Counted from the stretch's first letter, positions 16,474 to 25,493 are shown. The stretch is DNA of 64,000 nt from Halobacterium wangiae (GCF_021249345.1 NZ_CP089588.1:1612001-1676000), one strand, 5' to 3'. Numbers and translations: made by a program. The notes: generated from the sequence alone by a model not told the origin.

Positions 16474-16916
16474 CGCTCCAGCACCTCGCGGATGTCGTCG
16501 AGTTCGTCGAACGTCTCGGGGTCCCGGCGCCCCTCCTCGAAGACGTCCTCGGCGACCTCGATGGGGGCGTCGGTGCGCGCGACCAGCGCCAGCGAGTCGC
16601 TCGGGCGCGCGTCCACGACCTCGTCGCCCCGAGGCGTCTGGACGTGGAGGTCCGCGTAGTAGGTGCCGTCCTCGACGTGCGTGACGACGACGCGGTCGAT
16701 GCGACCGCCGAGTTCCTCCACGAGGTCGAGCGTGAGGTCGTGGGTGAGTGGACGCCCGATGTCCCGCGCGTCGAGGCCGCGGGCGATGCTCGTCGCCTCG
16801 TCGAACCCGATGAAGATGGGGAGGACGTCGTCGGTGTCCTCGACGCCGACGAGCACGACCGGGAGCGCGCCGTCCGGCGTGCCCGCAACGCGGACGCCCT
16901 CGATGTGTGCGTTCAT
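16470..16916 (-). CDS. Bifunctional nuclease-family protein (DUF151)
   Basis: The 148-aa protein has the BFN/DUF151 layout: ALPVVLVGVEDTDDVLPIFIGFDEATSIARGLD, then RPLTHDLTLDLVEELGGRIDRVVVTHVEDGTYYADLHV, and SRPSDSLALVARTDAPIEVAEDVF-like C-terminal region (here ARPSDSLAL). Plant and bacterial members show RNase or DNase activity, but archaeal roles are untested. The gene sits between pdxT and hisE on the same strand, 22 bp after the first and overlapping the second. Confidence 0.88.
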   Translation of the reverse strand: MNAHIEGVRVAGTPDGALPVVLVGVEDTDDVLPIFIGFDEATSIARGLDARDIGRPLTHDLTLDLVEELGGRIDRVVVTHVEDGTYYADLHVQTPRGDEVVDARPSDSLALVARTDAPIEVAEDVFEEGRRDPETFDELDDIREVLER

Positions 16917-16938
16917 GACGGGACCACCACGAGCAGCG

Positions 16939-17553
16939 TCAAAAGACTGCCTCCTCCGCCTCCTGCTGTTCCTCCGGGAAGAATGCGAGGTCGTGGATTC
17001 GCGAGTCGTCGGTCAACTCGGGGTGGAAGGAGGTGCCGACGACGGGGCCGTCCCGGACCGCGACCGGGTCGCCGTCCCAGGACGCGAGCACCTCGACGCC
17101 GTCGCCGACCTCGGCGATGAGGGGCGCGCGGATGAACACCGCGGGGAACGGGTCGTCGAGGCCGTCCACGTCGAGGGGCGCCTCGAAGGAGTCGACCTGC
17201 CGGCCGAACGCGTTCCGGTCGACCGTGGCGTCGATCAGGTCGAGGGTGTCTACGCGGTCGTCGTTCGCGTCCGCGGAGGCGACGATGAGGCCCGCGCAGG
17301 TCGCCAGCACGGGCTTGCCGGCGGCGACGTGGTCGCGTATCTCCTCGTCGATCCCCTCGCGGGCGAGCAGCCGGGAGATGGCCGTCGACTCGCCGCCCGG
17401 GAGCAGGAGGATGTCGCAGTCGGGTACTACTCCGCTCGTCCGGATCTCCACGACCTCGGCGTCCTCGCCGTGGGCTCTGGCCGCACGGCGGATGGCGTCT
17501 GCGTGCTCGGAGACGTCGCCCTGTACGGCGACGACGCCAGCGCTGACAGTCAT
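16939..17553 (-). CDS. pdxT: Pyridoxal 5'-phosphate synthase glutaminase subunit
   Basis: A 204-aa class I glutaminase-type protein. It has GVVAVQGDVSEHADAIRRA at the start, LLPGGESTAISRLL, the nucleophile in PVLATCAGLIV, and the His-Glu pair in GTSFHPELTDD. PdxT releases ammonia from glutamine and passes it to PdxS, which is not in this window. The chosen ATG removes 54 codons of unrelated upstream sequence. It is 37 bp downstream of secG and 22 bp upstream of bfn. Confidence 0.95.
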   Translation of the reverse strand: MTVSAGVVAVQGDVSEHADAIRRAARAHGEDAEVVEIRTSGVVPDCDILLLPGGESTAISRLLAREGIDEEIRDHVAAGKPVLATCAGLIVASADANDDRVDTLDLIDATVDRNAFGRQVDSFEAPLDVDGLDDPFPAVFIRAPLIAEVGDGVEVLASWDGDPVAVRDGPVVGTSFHPELTDDSRIHDLAFFPEEQQEAEEAVF

Positions 17554-17590
17554 GACTACCGGTAGGAGTCTGCGGGGAAAAAGCCTCTCG

Positions 17591-17752
17591 CTACACGAAG
17601 AACTGAAGGAGCAACACGAAGACGCCGAAGAACGCGCCCGTGGCCACCACGGAGCGCGGGTCGATCTGGATGGCGTTGGGGTCCTCGGAGTCGAAGTAGC
17701 GGACGAGGCCCGCACTGGACATCAGTCCGCCGGAGTTCTGGCCACTGCTCAT
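17591..17752 (-). CDS. secG: Preprotein translocase Sec61-beta subunit
   Basis: This 53-aa protein has the sequence [20 protein letters not shown] at its start, followed by [16 protein letters not shown] and a single C-terminal membrane helix ([17 protein letters not shown]). Archaeal Sec61-beta is a tail-anchored protein of exactly this size with a G/S-rich N terminus, an RYFD motif and a DPR-x-V-V motif before the helix. It associates with SecYE in the translocon. It precedes pdxT by 37 bp, and this neighbourhood is seen in other haloarchaea. Confidence 0.95.
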   Translation of the reverse strand: MSSGQNSGGLMSSAGLVRYFDSEDPNAIQIDPRSVVATGAFFGVFVLLLQFFV

Positions 17753-17864
17753 ACAGTCGTATGCTCACCGCGACGGCCTAAACCTTTCGTGTCGTCGTAC
17801 TCGCGGCAAGGGGCGAGCCGTGAGTAACCCTTATGCGCGGGGCGCGGCAAGCCCCACTAGACCG

Positions 17865-18131
17865 ATGACAGTCACACTCAAGGACTTCTACGCGGACTGG
17901 TGTGGACCCTGCAAGACCCAGGACCCGATCCTGGACGACCTCGAGGAGGACTACGACAGCGTCACCTTCGAGAAGATCGACGTCGACGAGGCCGAGGACG
18001 TCGCCAACGAGTACCAGGTACGTTCGATCCCGACCATCGTCGTGGAGAACGACGACGGCGTCGTCGAGCGGTTCGTCGGCGTCACGCAGCGCGAACAGCT
18101 CGAGGACGCCCTCGAAGACGCGGGCGCCTGA
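17865..18131 (+). CDS. Thioredoxin
   Basis: An 88-aa minimal thioredoxin: FYADWCGPCKTQDPIL has the CGPC active site, KIDVDEAEDVANEYQVRSIPTIVVEND the cis-Pro loop and central strands, and a C-terminal helix ends it. I start at MTVTLKDFYADW, since it is the first Met before the fold, and a CCTTATGC TATA-like box lies about 32 bp upstream. It acts in cytosolic disulfide reduction. It is an isolated gene between secG and the SLC13 permease. Confidence 0.93.
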   Translation: MTVTLKDFYADWCGPCKTQDPILDDLEEDYDSVTFEKIDVDEAEDVANEYQVRSIPTIVVENDDGVVERFVGVTQREQLEDALEDAGA

Positions 18132-18277
18132 CCGGCGCGTCCCTCCTCCGGTAGCCGCGAGCGTCGCCCAGCGGCCGCGCTCACACTGCGGCTGACGACT
18201 CGCCGAGTGACTGCCACGAACCGGTGCGGTCGTCGGGTTCCGGTAGGCTATTGTACGGTACGCGTCTCCGCGAGGAT

Positions 18278-20137
18278 ATGTCGTGGCTGCCCCTCGCGGC
18301 CACCGGAGCGACCCAGGCGTTGACGCCCCAGATGCTGGTCGTCTTCGCCGTCGTGCTCGGGGCCCTCGTGCTGTTCGTCACCGAGTGGCTCCCCATCGAC
18401 GTCACCGCCATCCTCGTGATGGTCGTGCTCATCGTCCTGGGCCCGTGGACGCAGGTGTCCACCCAGGAGGGTATCTCCGGGTTCTCGAACAAGGCGACGG
18501 TCGCCGTGCTGGCGATGCTCATCCTGAGCGCCGGCGTGAGCAGGACCGGCCTCGTCCAGATCCTCGGCCGGCGAATGGCCTCGTTCGCGGGGACGAGCAA
18601 GCGCCGCCAGCTGCTCGCGACCATCGGCGCGGGTGGCCCCGTCTCCGGGTTCATCAACAACACGCCGGTCGTCGCCATCCTCGTCCCGGTCGTCTCGGAC
18701 CTCGCGCACAAGGGGAAGACGAGTCCGTCGAAGTTGCTCATCCCGCTGTCGTTCGCCTCGATGCTTGGCGGGATGTTGACGCTCATCGGCACGTCGACGA
18801 ACCTGCTCGCCAGCGAGACGGCCGCGCGACTCGGCGAGTCCCAGGGTATCGAGGCGCTCCACGCGTTCTCGATGTTCGAGTTCACGCAGCTCGGCGTCGT
18901 CGTCCTGGCCGTCGGCTCGCTCTACCTGTTCACGGTCGGCTACCGGCTGCTCCCCGAGCGCGTCCCGCCCGAGGACGACTACCTCACGGAGTACGAGATG
19001 AGCGACTACCTCTCGGAGGTCGTCGTCGGGGAGTCCTCGCCGCTCGTCGGGAAGACCGTTAGCGAGGCCATCGACGTGGACCGCTTCGACGCCGACGTCC
19101 TCCAGCTCGTCCGCGGCGACGAACGGTTCATCAGGCCCATCGGCCAGAAGGTCATCCGCCCGGGCGACGTCCTCGCCATCCGCACGGACCGGGACACCCT
19201 GGGCGCCATCTCCGCTGTCGACGACCTCTCGTTGACGGGCACGCCGGAGACGGAGGACGAACTCGAACCGACGACCCAGGAGGAACAGGCGCTCGTGGAG
19301 GTCGTCATCCAGTCCGGGTCGTCGCTCGTCGGTGAGACGCTGGCCTCGGCGTCGTTCCGCAACCGCTACGACGCGAACGTGCTGGCGTTCCGTTCGCGCG
19401 GCGAGACGTTCCACGAGCGCATGGAACGCGTCGAGATGCGCGTCGGGGACACGCTGCTCGTGCAGGCACCCCGGGACAGCATCGACCGTCTCTCGACGAG
19501 CCAGGACTTCATCGTCGCCCACGAACCCGCCGAGCCCGACTACCGCAGCGAGAAGATCCCCCACGCCGTCGCCGTCATCGTCGGCGTCGTCCTCGCGGCG
19601 ACGGTGACGCCGCTACACATCGTCACGACCGCGCTCGGCGGCGTCGTGGCGATGGTAGCCCTCGGCGTCCTCCGCCCTTCGGAGGTGTACGAGTCCGTCG
19701 ACTGGAACGTTATCTTCCTGCTGGCGGGCGTCATCCCGCTGGGCATCGCGCTCGAACAGACCGGCGCCGCCGCCCTGCTCGGGTCGCTGGTCGCGGCCAC
19801 GGGCACCGTGCTCCCCGCGGTCGGCGTCCTGTGGGTGTTCTACGTGTTCACCGGCCTCATCACGGGCGTCATCAGCAACAACGCGAGCGTCGTGTTGATG
19901 ATCCCGGTGGCCGTGGAGGCGGCCGTCGACATCGGCGCGAACCCGTTCGCGTTCGTGCTCGCGGTGACGTTCGCGGCGTCGACGTCGTTCATGACGCCCG
20001 TCGGCTACCAGACGAACCTCTTCGTCTACGGCCCCGGCGACTACCAGTTCAGGGACTTCTTCCGGGTCGGCTTCCCGCTCCAGTTGCTGCTGTCGTTCGT
20101 CACCGTCGCGGGCATCGTCGCCTTCTGGGGGCTCTGA
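18278..20137 (+). CDS. SLC13-family permease with two RCK_C domains
   Basis: A 619-aa protein. The N-terminal half has several membrane helices with ITGC-like regions (GGPVSGFINNTPVVAILVPVV). Two TrkA-C/RCK_C-like cytosolic domains follow at about residues 230-300 and 325-395 (SEVVVGESSPLVGKTVSEA; VEVVIQSGSSLVGETLASA). The C-terminal half repeats the membrane core, GVISNNASVVLMIPVAVEAA and GYQTNLFVYGPG. The two inverted N-N/T-P-V-type loops are the hallmark of SLC13/DASS and arsenite-pump transporters. The substrate is probably a small anion, and the RCK_C domains should regulate gating. Confidence 0.9.
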   Translation: MSWLPLAATGATQALTPQMLVVFAVVLGALVLFVTEWLPIDVTAILVMVVLIVLGPWTQVSTQEGISGFSNKATVAVLAMLILSAGVSRTGLVQILGRRMASFAGTSKRRQLLATIGAGGPVSGFINNTPVVAILVPVVSDLAHKGKTSPSKLLIPLSFASMLGGMLTLIGTSTNLLASETAARLGESQGIEALHAFSMFEFTQLGVVVLAVGSLYLFTVGYRLLPERVPPEDDYLTEYEMSDYLSEVVVGESSPLVGKTVSEAIDVDRFDADVLQLVRGDERFIRPIGQKVIRPGDVLAIRTDRDTLGAISAVDDLSLTGTPETEDELEPTTQEEQALVEVVIQSGSSLVGETLASASFRNRYDANVLAFRSRGETFHERMERVEMRVGDTLLVQAPRDSIDRLSTSQDFIVAHEPAEPDYRSEKIPHAVAVIVGVVLAATVTPLHIVTTALGGVVAMVALGVLRPSEVYESVDWNVIFLLAGVIPLGIALEQTGAAALLGSLVAATGTVLPAVGVLWVFYVFTGLITGVISNNASVVLMIPVAVEAAVDIGANPFAFVLAVTFAASTSFMTPVGYQTNLFVYGPGDYQFRDFFRVGFPLQLLLSFVTVAGIVAFWGL

Positions 20138-20170
20138 CCGGGACGTCCGCCGTTAGAACTGTCTGCAGGC

Positions 20171-20839
20171 CTACTCGAACGTGACGCCGACGTCGTGCAT
20201 GCCGTCGTTGTGGATGGCGATGTTGATGAGCAGCGGCGTCAGCGACTCGACCTCAGCGGCGTTCGCCAGCGGCCCCGCGTCGAGCGCCCGCAGGCCCTCG
20301 ATGCCCGCCGCGAGGTCGGACACGTTCCGCTTCGCGTCGCCGTCGTCCCCGACCACGAGCGTGTCGAGGTCGAGTTCCACGTCGAGGTTCGCGATGCGGT
20401 CCGCCGAGAGGTTGTGGAACGCGCCGACGACGGCCACCTCGTTGGGTGCGGCGTCCGCGACCAGTCGGGTGACACTGCCCGCGTCCGGGGGGTTGTACTG
20501 GAAGCCGCCCTCGCCCTTCCGCATCCCGACCGCGGGCGAGACGAGCAGCGTGTCGTCGTCGAGTCTGTCCGCGATCTCGTGGACGAGGTCGGCGGCGTGG
20601 TAGGCCGGCACCGCCAGCACCACCACGTCCGCGCGGTCGGCGGCCATCGCGTTCTCGAACCCCGTGATCTTCACGTCGAGCCCGCGGCTGTCGAGTTCCG
20701 TCTCGTACTCCTCGGCCTTCGTGCGGGCCTTTTCCGGGTCTCGCGAGCCGATGACGACCTCGTGGTCGGTGTGGTACGCCCACCGGAGCGCCAGCCCTTC
20801 GCCGATGTCGCCGGTTCCGCCGAGTAACGCGATTCGCAT
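20171..20839 (-). CDS. npdG: F420H2:NADP oxidoreductase
   Basis: The 222-aa protein begins MRIALLGGTGDIGEGLALRW, the GxGxxG fingerprint of NADPH-binding F420-dependent NADP reductase (Fno/NpdG). It continues with VIGSRDPEKARTKAEE for NADP 2'-phosphate contact, then FENAMAADRADVVVLAVPAYH and PAVGMRKGEGGFQYNPPDAGS. It shuttles hydride between NADPH and F420. It is the last of three same-strand genes, after UPF0146 and a HAD phosphatase. Confidence 0.93.
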   Translation of the reverse strand: MRIALLGGTGDIGEGLALRWAYHTDHEVVIGSRDPEKARTKAEEYETELDSRGLDVKITGFENAMAADRADVVVLAVPAYHAADLVHEIADRLDDDTLLVSPAVGMRKGEGGFQYNPPDAGSVTRLVADAAPNEVAVVGAFHNLSADRIANLDVELDLDTLVVGDDGDAKRNVSDLAAGIEGLRALDAGPLANAAEVESLTPLLINIAIHNDGMHDVGVTFE

Positions 20840-20913
20840 ACTCGTGAGTCGCCCGGCATGCGAATAAGGGTTGGTGGTACCGGCGGCTGTCGACCACCGG
20901 GCCGACGCGCCAG

Positions 20914-21783
20914 TCAGTCCGAGAGAATCGCGGGCAGGTCGTTCACGGAGTCGAGCACGCGGTCCGCGCCCGTCGCCTCGTACTTCTCCCGGCCCGCCTC
21001 GCCGGTGAGTCCACCCGTCAGCACGCCGACCCCGTAGTACGCCCGCTCGGGGTTGGCATCGCGGGCGTTCAGCGCCGTCTGCACGTCGTCCAGGGTGTCC
21101 CCGACGAACACCACGCTGTCGGCGTCCGTGCGTTCGGCCAACTCGACGAGCGCCCGGGGGTCGGGTTTCCCCTCGTCCCAGTCGTCCATCGTGAATCGGC
21201 GGTTCTCGGGGACGTCGAGGCCGACGCGGTCGAGCGCGATGGTCGCCTCGTCGGCCGGCCGCCCGGTCAGCACGCAGACCGGGTAGCGCTCGGTCAACGC
21301 CGCCACAGTCTCGGGCGCGACCAGCACCGACTCGTCGTTGATGTAGCCCCCGGCGTCCAGTTCGGCCTCGCCGCCCTCCAGGCGCTCGTACAGCGACGAC
21401 CCGAGGTACAGTTGCTGGAACACATCGCGCAGTCGCTTGGGGTCCCACGCCTCGAAGACGCGCTCGGCGGCGTCCGGGTCCAGGCTCGAGCGAACGACGT
21501 CCTTCGCGCCGTCGAGGCCGCCGCCGCGCTTGGCTACCTCGTCCGTGAACGCGGCGACGTCGCCGTCGTACGCTTCCCGACCGGCAAGCATGAACAACGC
21601 CGCCGCGTCCGTCAGCGTCCAGTCGTTGTTGAACCCGCCCGCGTCCTTGAACTGCTGGACGGCGGCCTTCTCGATGGTGTCCCCGTAGACGTGCTCGACG
21701 GACTCGACGATGGCGCGGCGGTAGGAGTCCGCCACGTCGACGAGCACGCCGTCGATGTCGAGGACGACTGCATCGACTTGCAT
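20914..21783 (-). CDS. HAD-superfamily phosphatase (TIGR01548-like)
   Basis: A 289-aa HAD hydrolase. Motif I is [20 protein letters not shown] (DxDG variant with D9, D11), motif [14 protein letters not shown], motif III around KPDP in [12 protein letters not shown], and motif [20 protein letters not shown] helical cap lies at about residues 40-130. It matches the TIGR01548 subfamily found across Halobacteria, whose substrate is not known. It sits between UPF0146 and npdG on the same strand. Confidence 0.9.
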   Translation of the reverse strand: MQVDAVVLDIDGVLVDVADSYRRAIVESVEHVYGDTIEKAAVQQFKDAGGFNNDWTLTDAAALFMLAGREAYDGDVAAFTDEVAKRGGGLDGAKDVVRSSLDPDAAERVFEAWDPKRLRDVFQQLYLGSSLYERLEGGEAELDAGGYINDESVLVAPETVAALTERYPVCVLTGRPADEATIALDRVGLDVPENRRFTMDDWDEGKPDPRALVELAERTDADSVVFVGDTLDDVQTALNARDANPERAYYGVGVLTGGLTGEAGREKYEATGADRVLDSVNDLPAILSD

Positions 21784-21811
21784 GCCCCCACCGAGGCCGC
21801 CCGCCGAGAAG

Positions 21812-22201
21812 TCAGTTACGCGTCCGGGCGACGAACAGCGTTCCCGTCTCGACGGTCCGGCGCTCGACGGGCACCTCCGGCTGGTCGCCGCCCAGCGTCG
21901 TGAACAGGCACGCCGCGTCCGCGTCCTCGGCGACGGCGAGGAGTGCGCGGTGGAGTTCGGGTGGACAGTTCAGCGCGTACACGGCGTCGGCGTCCGCGTA
22001 CACTGCCGGGTCCGGGTTGGTCACGTCGTCGACGACGAACCGAACTCTCTCGGGCACCTCGCGCTCGTGGACGTCCGTCGCCGTCACCGCCCGCCCGCTC
22101 GCCGCGAGCGCCGCCGCCACGTCGGTGTGCCGACCGACGCCGACCTCGACCAGTCGGTCGAAGGCGGCGAGGACGTCGGCGACGTTGGGTGGTTTCCCCA
22201 C
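21812..22201 (-). CDS. UPF0146 family protein
   Basis: A 129-aa Rossmann-like protein. I start at the GTG giving [34 protein letters not shown], because a TTAAAC TATA-like box on this strand (about 22226-22231) is centred 27 bp before it. Glycine-rich [12 protein letters not shown] and [24 protein letters not shown] resemble SAM-binding folds. The family function is unknown. The same intergenic DNA carries the amzA promoter on the other strand. Confidence 0.85.
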   Translation of the reverse strand: MGKPPNVADVLAAFDRLVEVGVGRHTDVAAALAASGRAVTATDVHEREVPERVRFVVDDVTNPDPAVYADADAVYALNCPPELHRALLAVAEDADAACLFTTLGGDQPEVPVERRTVETGTLFVARTRN

Positions 22202-22205
22202 GCCG

Positions 22206-22235
22206 GGATGTTTATGTCTCGCGGCGTTTAACGTC
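22206..22235. promoter_or_regulatory. Divergent leaderless promoters of UPF0146 and amzA
   Basis: Within 39 bp, TTTATGTC (22211-22218) is centred about 27 bp before the amzA ATG at 22241. On the other strand TTAAAC (22226-22231) is centred about 27 bp before the UPF0146 GTG at 22201. The two TATA boxes sit inside one another's transcript start zone, so the two promoters must share or compete for TBP/TFB. Confidence 0.6.
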
Positions 22236-22240
22236 ACCTC

Positions 22241-22762
22241 ATGCGCGTAGACATCGTCCCCGTCGGCGACGTGCCCGCGCAGGTCAAGCGCGAGGCCTCC
22301 TCGAGCCTCCGCTCGGTCTACGACTGCGACGTGGTCGTCGCCAGCGAACAGGACGTTCCACAGGGGGCGTACGACGACGCGCGAAGCCAGTACCGCGCCG
22401 CCGAACTCATCGACCTCGCGACCCGCGTCAGCGACGGCGACAAGACCCTCGCCATCACGCCCGAGGACCTCTTCTACCGCCGCCGCAACTACGTCTTCGG
22501 GCTCGCGTACCTCGACGGCCGCGGCTGCGTCGTCTCCACCTACCGACTCCAGACGTCCAGCGACGGCGGGTTCTCCGAACGCCCCGCCTCCGACGTCTTC
22601 GACGACCGCGTCCGCAAGGAGGTGGTCCACGAACTCGGCCACACGCTCGGCCTCGAACACTGCGACAACAACCGCTGTGCGATGAACTTCTCCCCCACGG
22701 TCCGGGAAGTCGACCGCAAGGAGGAGAACCTCTGCGGGAGCTGTCAGCGCACGGTCTTCTGA
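22241..22762 (+). CDS. amzA: Archaemetzincin-like zinc metalloprotease
   Basis: A 173-aa protease with the archaemetzincin signature HELGHTLGLEHCDNNRCAMNF, beginning at about H130. The three His and catalytic Glu are followed by a C-x4-C-x-M-N motif and a second zinc pair in NLCGSCQ. These are small soluble aminopeptidase-like enzymes of unknown physiological substrate. The N terminus MRVDIVPVGDVPAQVKREA matches the family start. It is transcribed from a leaderless promoter divergent to UPF0146. Confidence 0.93.
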   Translation: MRVDIVPVGDVPAQVKREASSSLRSVYDCDVVVASEQDVPQGAYDDARSQYRAAELIDLATRVSDGDKTLAITPEDLFYRRRNYVFGLAYLDGRGCVVSTYRLQTSSDGGFSERPASDVFDDRVRKEVVHELGHTLGLEHCDNNRCAMNFSPTVREVDRKEENLCGSCQRTVF

Positions 22763-22780
22763 GGGACCTTTTGCTGCACT

Positions 22781-22930
22781 CGTTCGAGCGCTTCGCGCTC
22801 TCACTCGCTGGCAAAAGCTACGCTAAAAGCCTCCTCGCTCCTGTGCGCCTTCGGCGCGTAGTCGCTCGTCGGCCTCCGCTCACTGCGTTCGCGGAGTGAA
22901 CTGCTCGCCTCGGGCTCTTCGAGCCGCTCA
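22781..22930. repeat. Hairpin-rich intergenic element (type D)
   Basis: This 196-bp gap between amzA and hflX contains four strong short hairpins: GAGCGC-TTC-GCGCTC (22788-22802), GCGCC-TTC-GGCGC (22845-22857), CTCCGC/GCGGAG (22874-22896) and GGCTC-TTC-GAGCC (22913-22925). Three share a TTC loop, as does the hairpin inside the element at 14777. No frame is supported here. Confidence 0.6.
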
Positions 22931-22958
22931 CGGGTCGCGAATGCTCGCAGTTGGTTCG

Positions 22959-24242
22959 TCAGTTCTGACTCAGCTTCTCGGCCCGTCCTTCGGCTTTCGC
23001 GGTGACCTCCGGACGCGCCTCGAAGTCGAACTCGACGGAGTCGCCGTAGGCGACATCGTGGACGGCGCCGTGGTCGTGGCACCACGAGACGAACGCGTTG
23101 CCGTCGTCGGAGTTCGGGACGGCGAGCGAGACGCGTTTGCGGTCGGGGAGCGCGTCGAGGAGCGAGTCCCGGAGGTCGTCGATGCCGTCGTCTTCCGTGG
23201 CGCTCGTGACCACAGGGTCGTCCACGAGGTTCGCGACGAGGCGGCGCTTCGCGTCGAGATCGTCCGCGACGTCGCGTTTGTTCAACACCGGAACGAGCGT
23301 GCCGTCCCGATCCTCGAGTTCGTCCAGGCTCGTCTCGACCTTCTCTCGAACTGTCTCGGGTGGGTCGCTGGCGTCGACGACGAGCAGGACCGCGTCGGCC
23401 TCGCGTGCCGCGGCGAGCGTCGTGCGGAACGACGAGACGAGCCAGTGCGGGAGGTCGCTGACGAACCCCACGGTGTCCGTGAGGAGGACGCGCCGGTCGA
23501 CGAGCGTGGCGCGCCGCGTCGTCGTGTCCAGCGTCTCGAACAGGCGGTCGCGGGCTGCCGCCGTCTCGCCCAGGTCGTCGTGGGCGTCCTCGTCGACGGA
23601 GAGGTCGTCGGCGAGCCGCTGCAGGAGCGTGGACTTCCCGGCGTTCGTGTAGCCAGCCAGCGCCACGAGGTCGAAGCCTGACTCGTGGCGGGCCCCGCGG
23701 ACCTCGTCGTCCGCGTCGTCCAGCTTGTCGAGTCGCTCCCGAAGGTGTTTGATGCGCTGCTTGTAGTCCGCGCGCATCTGGGCTGCCTGGGGCTCCTCGC
23801 CGCCGCTCTTGAACCCGCGACGGCCGGAACTCTCGCCGCGGCTGGCCTTCGCCTGCGCCCGCGGGAGTTCGTACCGGAGTTCCGCTAGCTGGACCTCCAG
23901 GCGGGCGCGCTTGGTCTCCGCGCGCTCCGCGAAGATGTCGAGGACGAGGCGCGTCCGGTCGACGACTTCGGCGCCGACCTCGTCCTCGAGGTTGTACGCT
24001 CGGCCGGGGTCGAGTTCGTCGTCCACGACCACCACGTCGATGTCGTCGCGTTCGACGCGCCCGGCGACGTCCGCCACGGCGCCCTCCCCGAGGTCGTACG
24101 TCGGGTCGGGTGGGCGGACCTGCGTGCGCTCGCCGACCACCTCGAGGCCGGCGGAGTCGCAGAGGGCGCGGATTTCGGTCGTGTCTATCGGGTGCGATGC
24201 TGCGCGTTTCGCTACGAGTGCTGTGTTGCCGCGTCGTGACAT
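22959..24242 (-). CDS. hflX: HflX-type ribosome-binding GTPase
   Basis: A 427-aa protein. The N-terminal HflX domain (SAGLEVVGERTQVRPPDPTYDLGEGAVADVA) is followed by a helical hairpin with many Arg/Glu, and the GTPase domain with G1 LAGYTNAGKST, G3 DTVGFVSDLP and G4 NKRD. HflX splits stalled ribosomes in bacteria and the archaeal role is probably similar. I start at MSRRGNTALVAKRA; upstream there are 69 codons with no HflX match. The GTPase motifs are intact. Confidence 0.92.
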   Translation of the reverse strand: MSRRGNTALVAKRAASHPIDTTEIRALCDSAGLEVVGERTQVRPPDPTYDLGEGAVADVAGRVERDDIDVVVVDDELDPGRAYNLEDEVGAEVVDRTRLVLDIFAERAETKRARLEVQLAELRYELPRAQAKASRGESSGRRGFKSGGEEPQAAQMRADYKQRIKHLRERLDKLDDADDEVRGARHESGFDLVALAGYTNAGKSTLLQRLADDLSVDEDAHDDLGETAAARDRLFETLDTTTRRATLVDRRVLLTDTVGFVSDLPHWLVSSFRTTLAAAREADAVLLVVDASDPPETVREKVETSLDELEDRDGTLVPVLNKRDVADDLDAKRRLVANLVDDPVVTSATEDDGIDDLRDSLLDALPDRKRVSLAVPNSDDGNAFVSWCHDHGAVHDVAYGDSVEFDFEARPEVTAKAEGRAEKLSQN

Positions 24243-24364
24243 GCGTGCGTGTGAGGGGGAGTCGAACGTCGGTGCACGTCGTGACGTCCGCGCGGGCGAG
24301 TCGTGCCAGCCCGCGGAACGAGCGAGCGGCACAGCCGCGAGCCGCACGCGGCGAATCCGAGAAC

Positions 24365-24380
24365 GGCCGGAACTCCGGCC
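24365..24380. repeat. Perfect GGCCGGA/TCCGGCC hairpin upstream of hflX
   Basis: GGCCGGA (24365-24371) and TCCGGCC (24374-24380) are separated by 2 nt in the 225-bp gap 24243-24467. A weaker pair GTGCC/GGCAC flanks a 20-nt spacer further downstream on the hflX side. This region lies in the 5' untranslated or promoter zone of hflX. No gene or tRNA is seen. Confidence 0.4.
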
Positions 24381-24467
24381 CGCCGGGACGGACGCCCGGC
24401 TAGTAGTCGAGGAGCATCGTCTGTGCCGACCGACGAGGACACGCGACAAAACAGTACTGGGGCCGTG

Positions 24468-25349
24468 CTACAGAGTCACGAAGTACGATTCGGCGAGCGA
24501 ATCCAGGTACGTGCCGTCGAGCGGGCCGTTGCCGGGACTGCCGGTTCCGTTCCCGGGCACGCCCGTGCCGTTGCCGGGCGGCGTCACCGCGGGCCCGTCA
24601 CCGAGCCCGTCACTCGCGTTTCCCGTCGTCACCGTCGTGTTGTCGTCGGTCGTGTTCGTGGCCGGACCGTCGGCCGTCGGGCCGTTCCCCGCTCCCGGGG
24701 TGCCGGTCGACGGTCCGCCACCGTTCCCCGGTCGGCCGGTCGACCGGTTCGCCGGCGGGCCGGCGATGTCGCGAGCGATCGCAGCCATCTCCGGGCCGGT
24801 GAGCTTCCCGGCGTCCTCCTGGAGGCGGCCGAGGGCCGCCGTGTCGACGTTCTTCGACGCCAGCGCGTCGGCGGGGAGGCCGCGGGCCGTCTCGGCTGTC
24901 CGGTTCGAGAGCCGCTCTACCGTCGAGATCTCGGTGGCGAGCTGCGCCATCTCACCGCGGAACCGCGACTGGGAGATGTCGCCGTCCTGTCTCGCGTCGA
25001 GGAGGTCCTGCTTGCGCTCACGCAGTTCGGCGAGCCGGGTCTCCAGGGCCTCGCTCTCCTCGGCGACTACCGACGCCTTCGAGGCGTTCGACTTCGCCGC
25101 GGCGACGCGGAGGCCGAACGACCGCTCGGCCACCTCGCCGGCGACTTCGGCGCCCTGCACGTTGACGACGCCGGCCAGCCGGGCGCCGGGCGCCGTCTCG
25201 TTCTCGCTCTCGTTGTTGTCGTCCTCCTGGACGTCGAACGTCGTTGCCGTGGTCGACGCCGCCGACGACTCGGCGGGTGACCCGGCGGCCAGCGGTGCGC
25301 CGGCCCCGACGACGACGAGTACAGCCACCAGCAGTACGGTCGCTCTCAT
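24468..25349 (-). CDS. Secreted, Gly-Pro-rich protein with signal peptide
   Basis: A 293-aa protein beginning with a Sec signal (ATVLLVAVLVVVGAGAPLAAG). A helical region at about residues 80-190 (SEALETRLAELRERKQDLLDAR) is followed by a low-complexity tail rich in Gly, Pro, Asn and Thr (GNGTGVPGNGTGSPGNG) and a final LAESYFVTL. Extracellular NxT sequons such as NGT and NTT are frequent, fitting N-glycosylation. It resembles a haloarchaeal DUF7096-type family. Its function is unknown. Confidence 0.75.
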   Translation of the reverse strand: MRATVLLVAVLVVVGAGAPLAAGSPAESSAASTTATTFDVQEDDNNESENETAPGARLAGVVNVQGAEVAGEVAERSFGLRVAAAKSNASKASVVAEESEALETRLAELRERKQDLLDARQDGDISQSRFRGEMAQLATEISTVERLSNRTAETARGLPADALASKNVDTAALGRLQEDAGKLTGPEMAAIARDIAGPPANRSTGRPGNGGGPSTGTPGAGNGPTADGPATNTTDDNTTVTTGNASDGLGDGPAVTPPGNGTGVPGNGTGSPGNGPLDGTYLDSLAESYFVTL

Positions 25350-25493
25350 CTTGTCCGTCCGTTGTGGCCTCCGGCCCTTATACCCGGGCGACCGTGCGCA
25401 CGACTTGTGTGGGATTAACGCCGATTAACTCGGGTTAAGGAGTGGGAGTAGAGCGCGTCAGTCGGCCACTAACGCCGAATTCGCGCTGGGGTG

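Noticed and set aside
24243-24467. Possible tRNA near GTTCGACTCC upstream of hflX
   Set aside because: The bases flanking the TTCGA do not form a T-stem and no acceptor or anticodon arm can be drawn.
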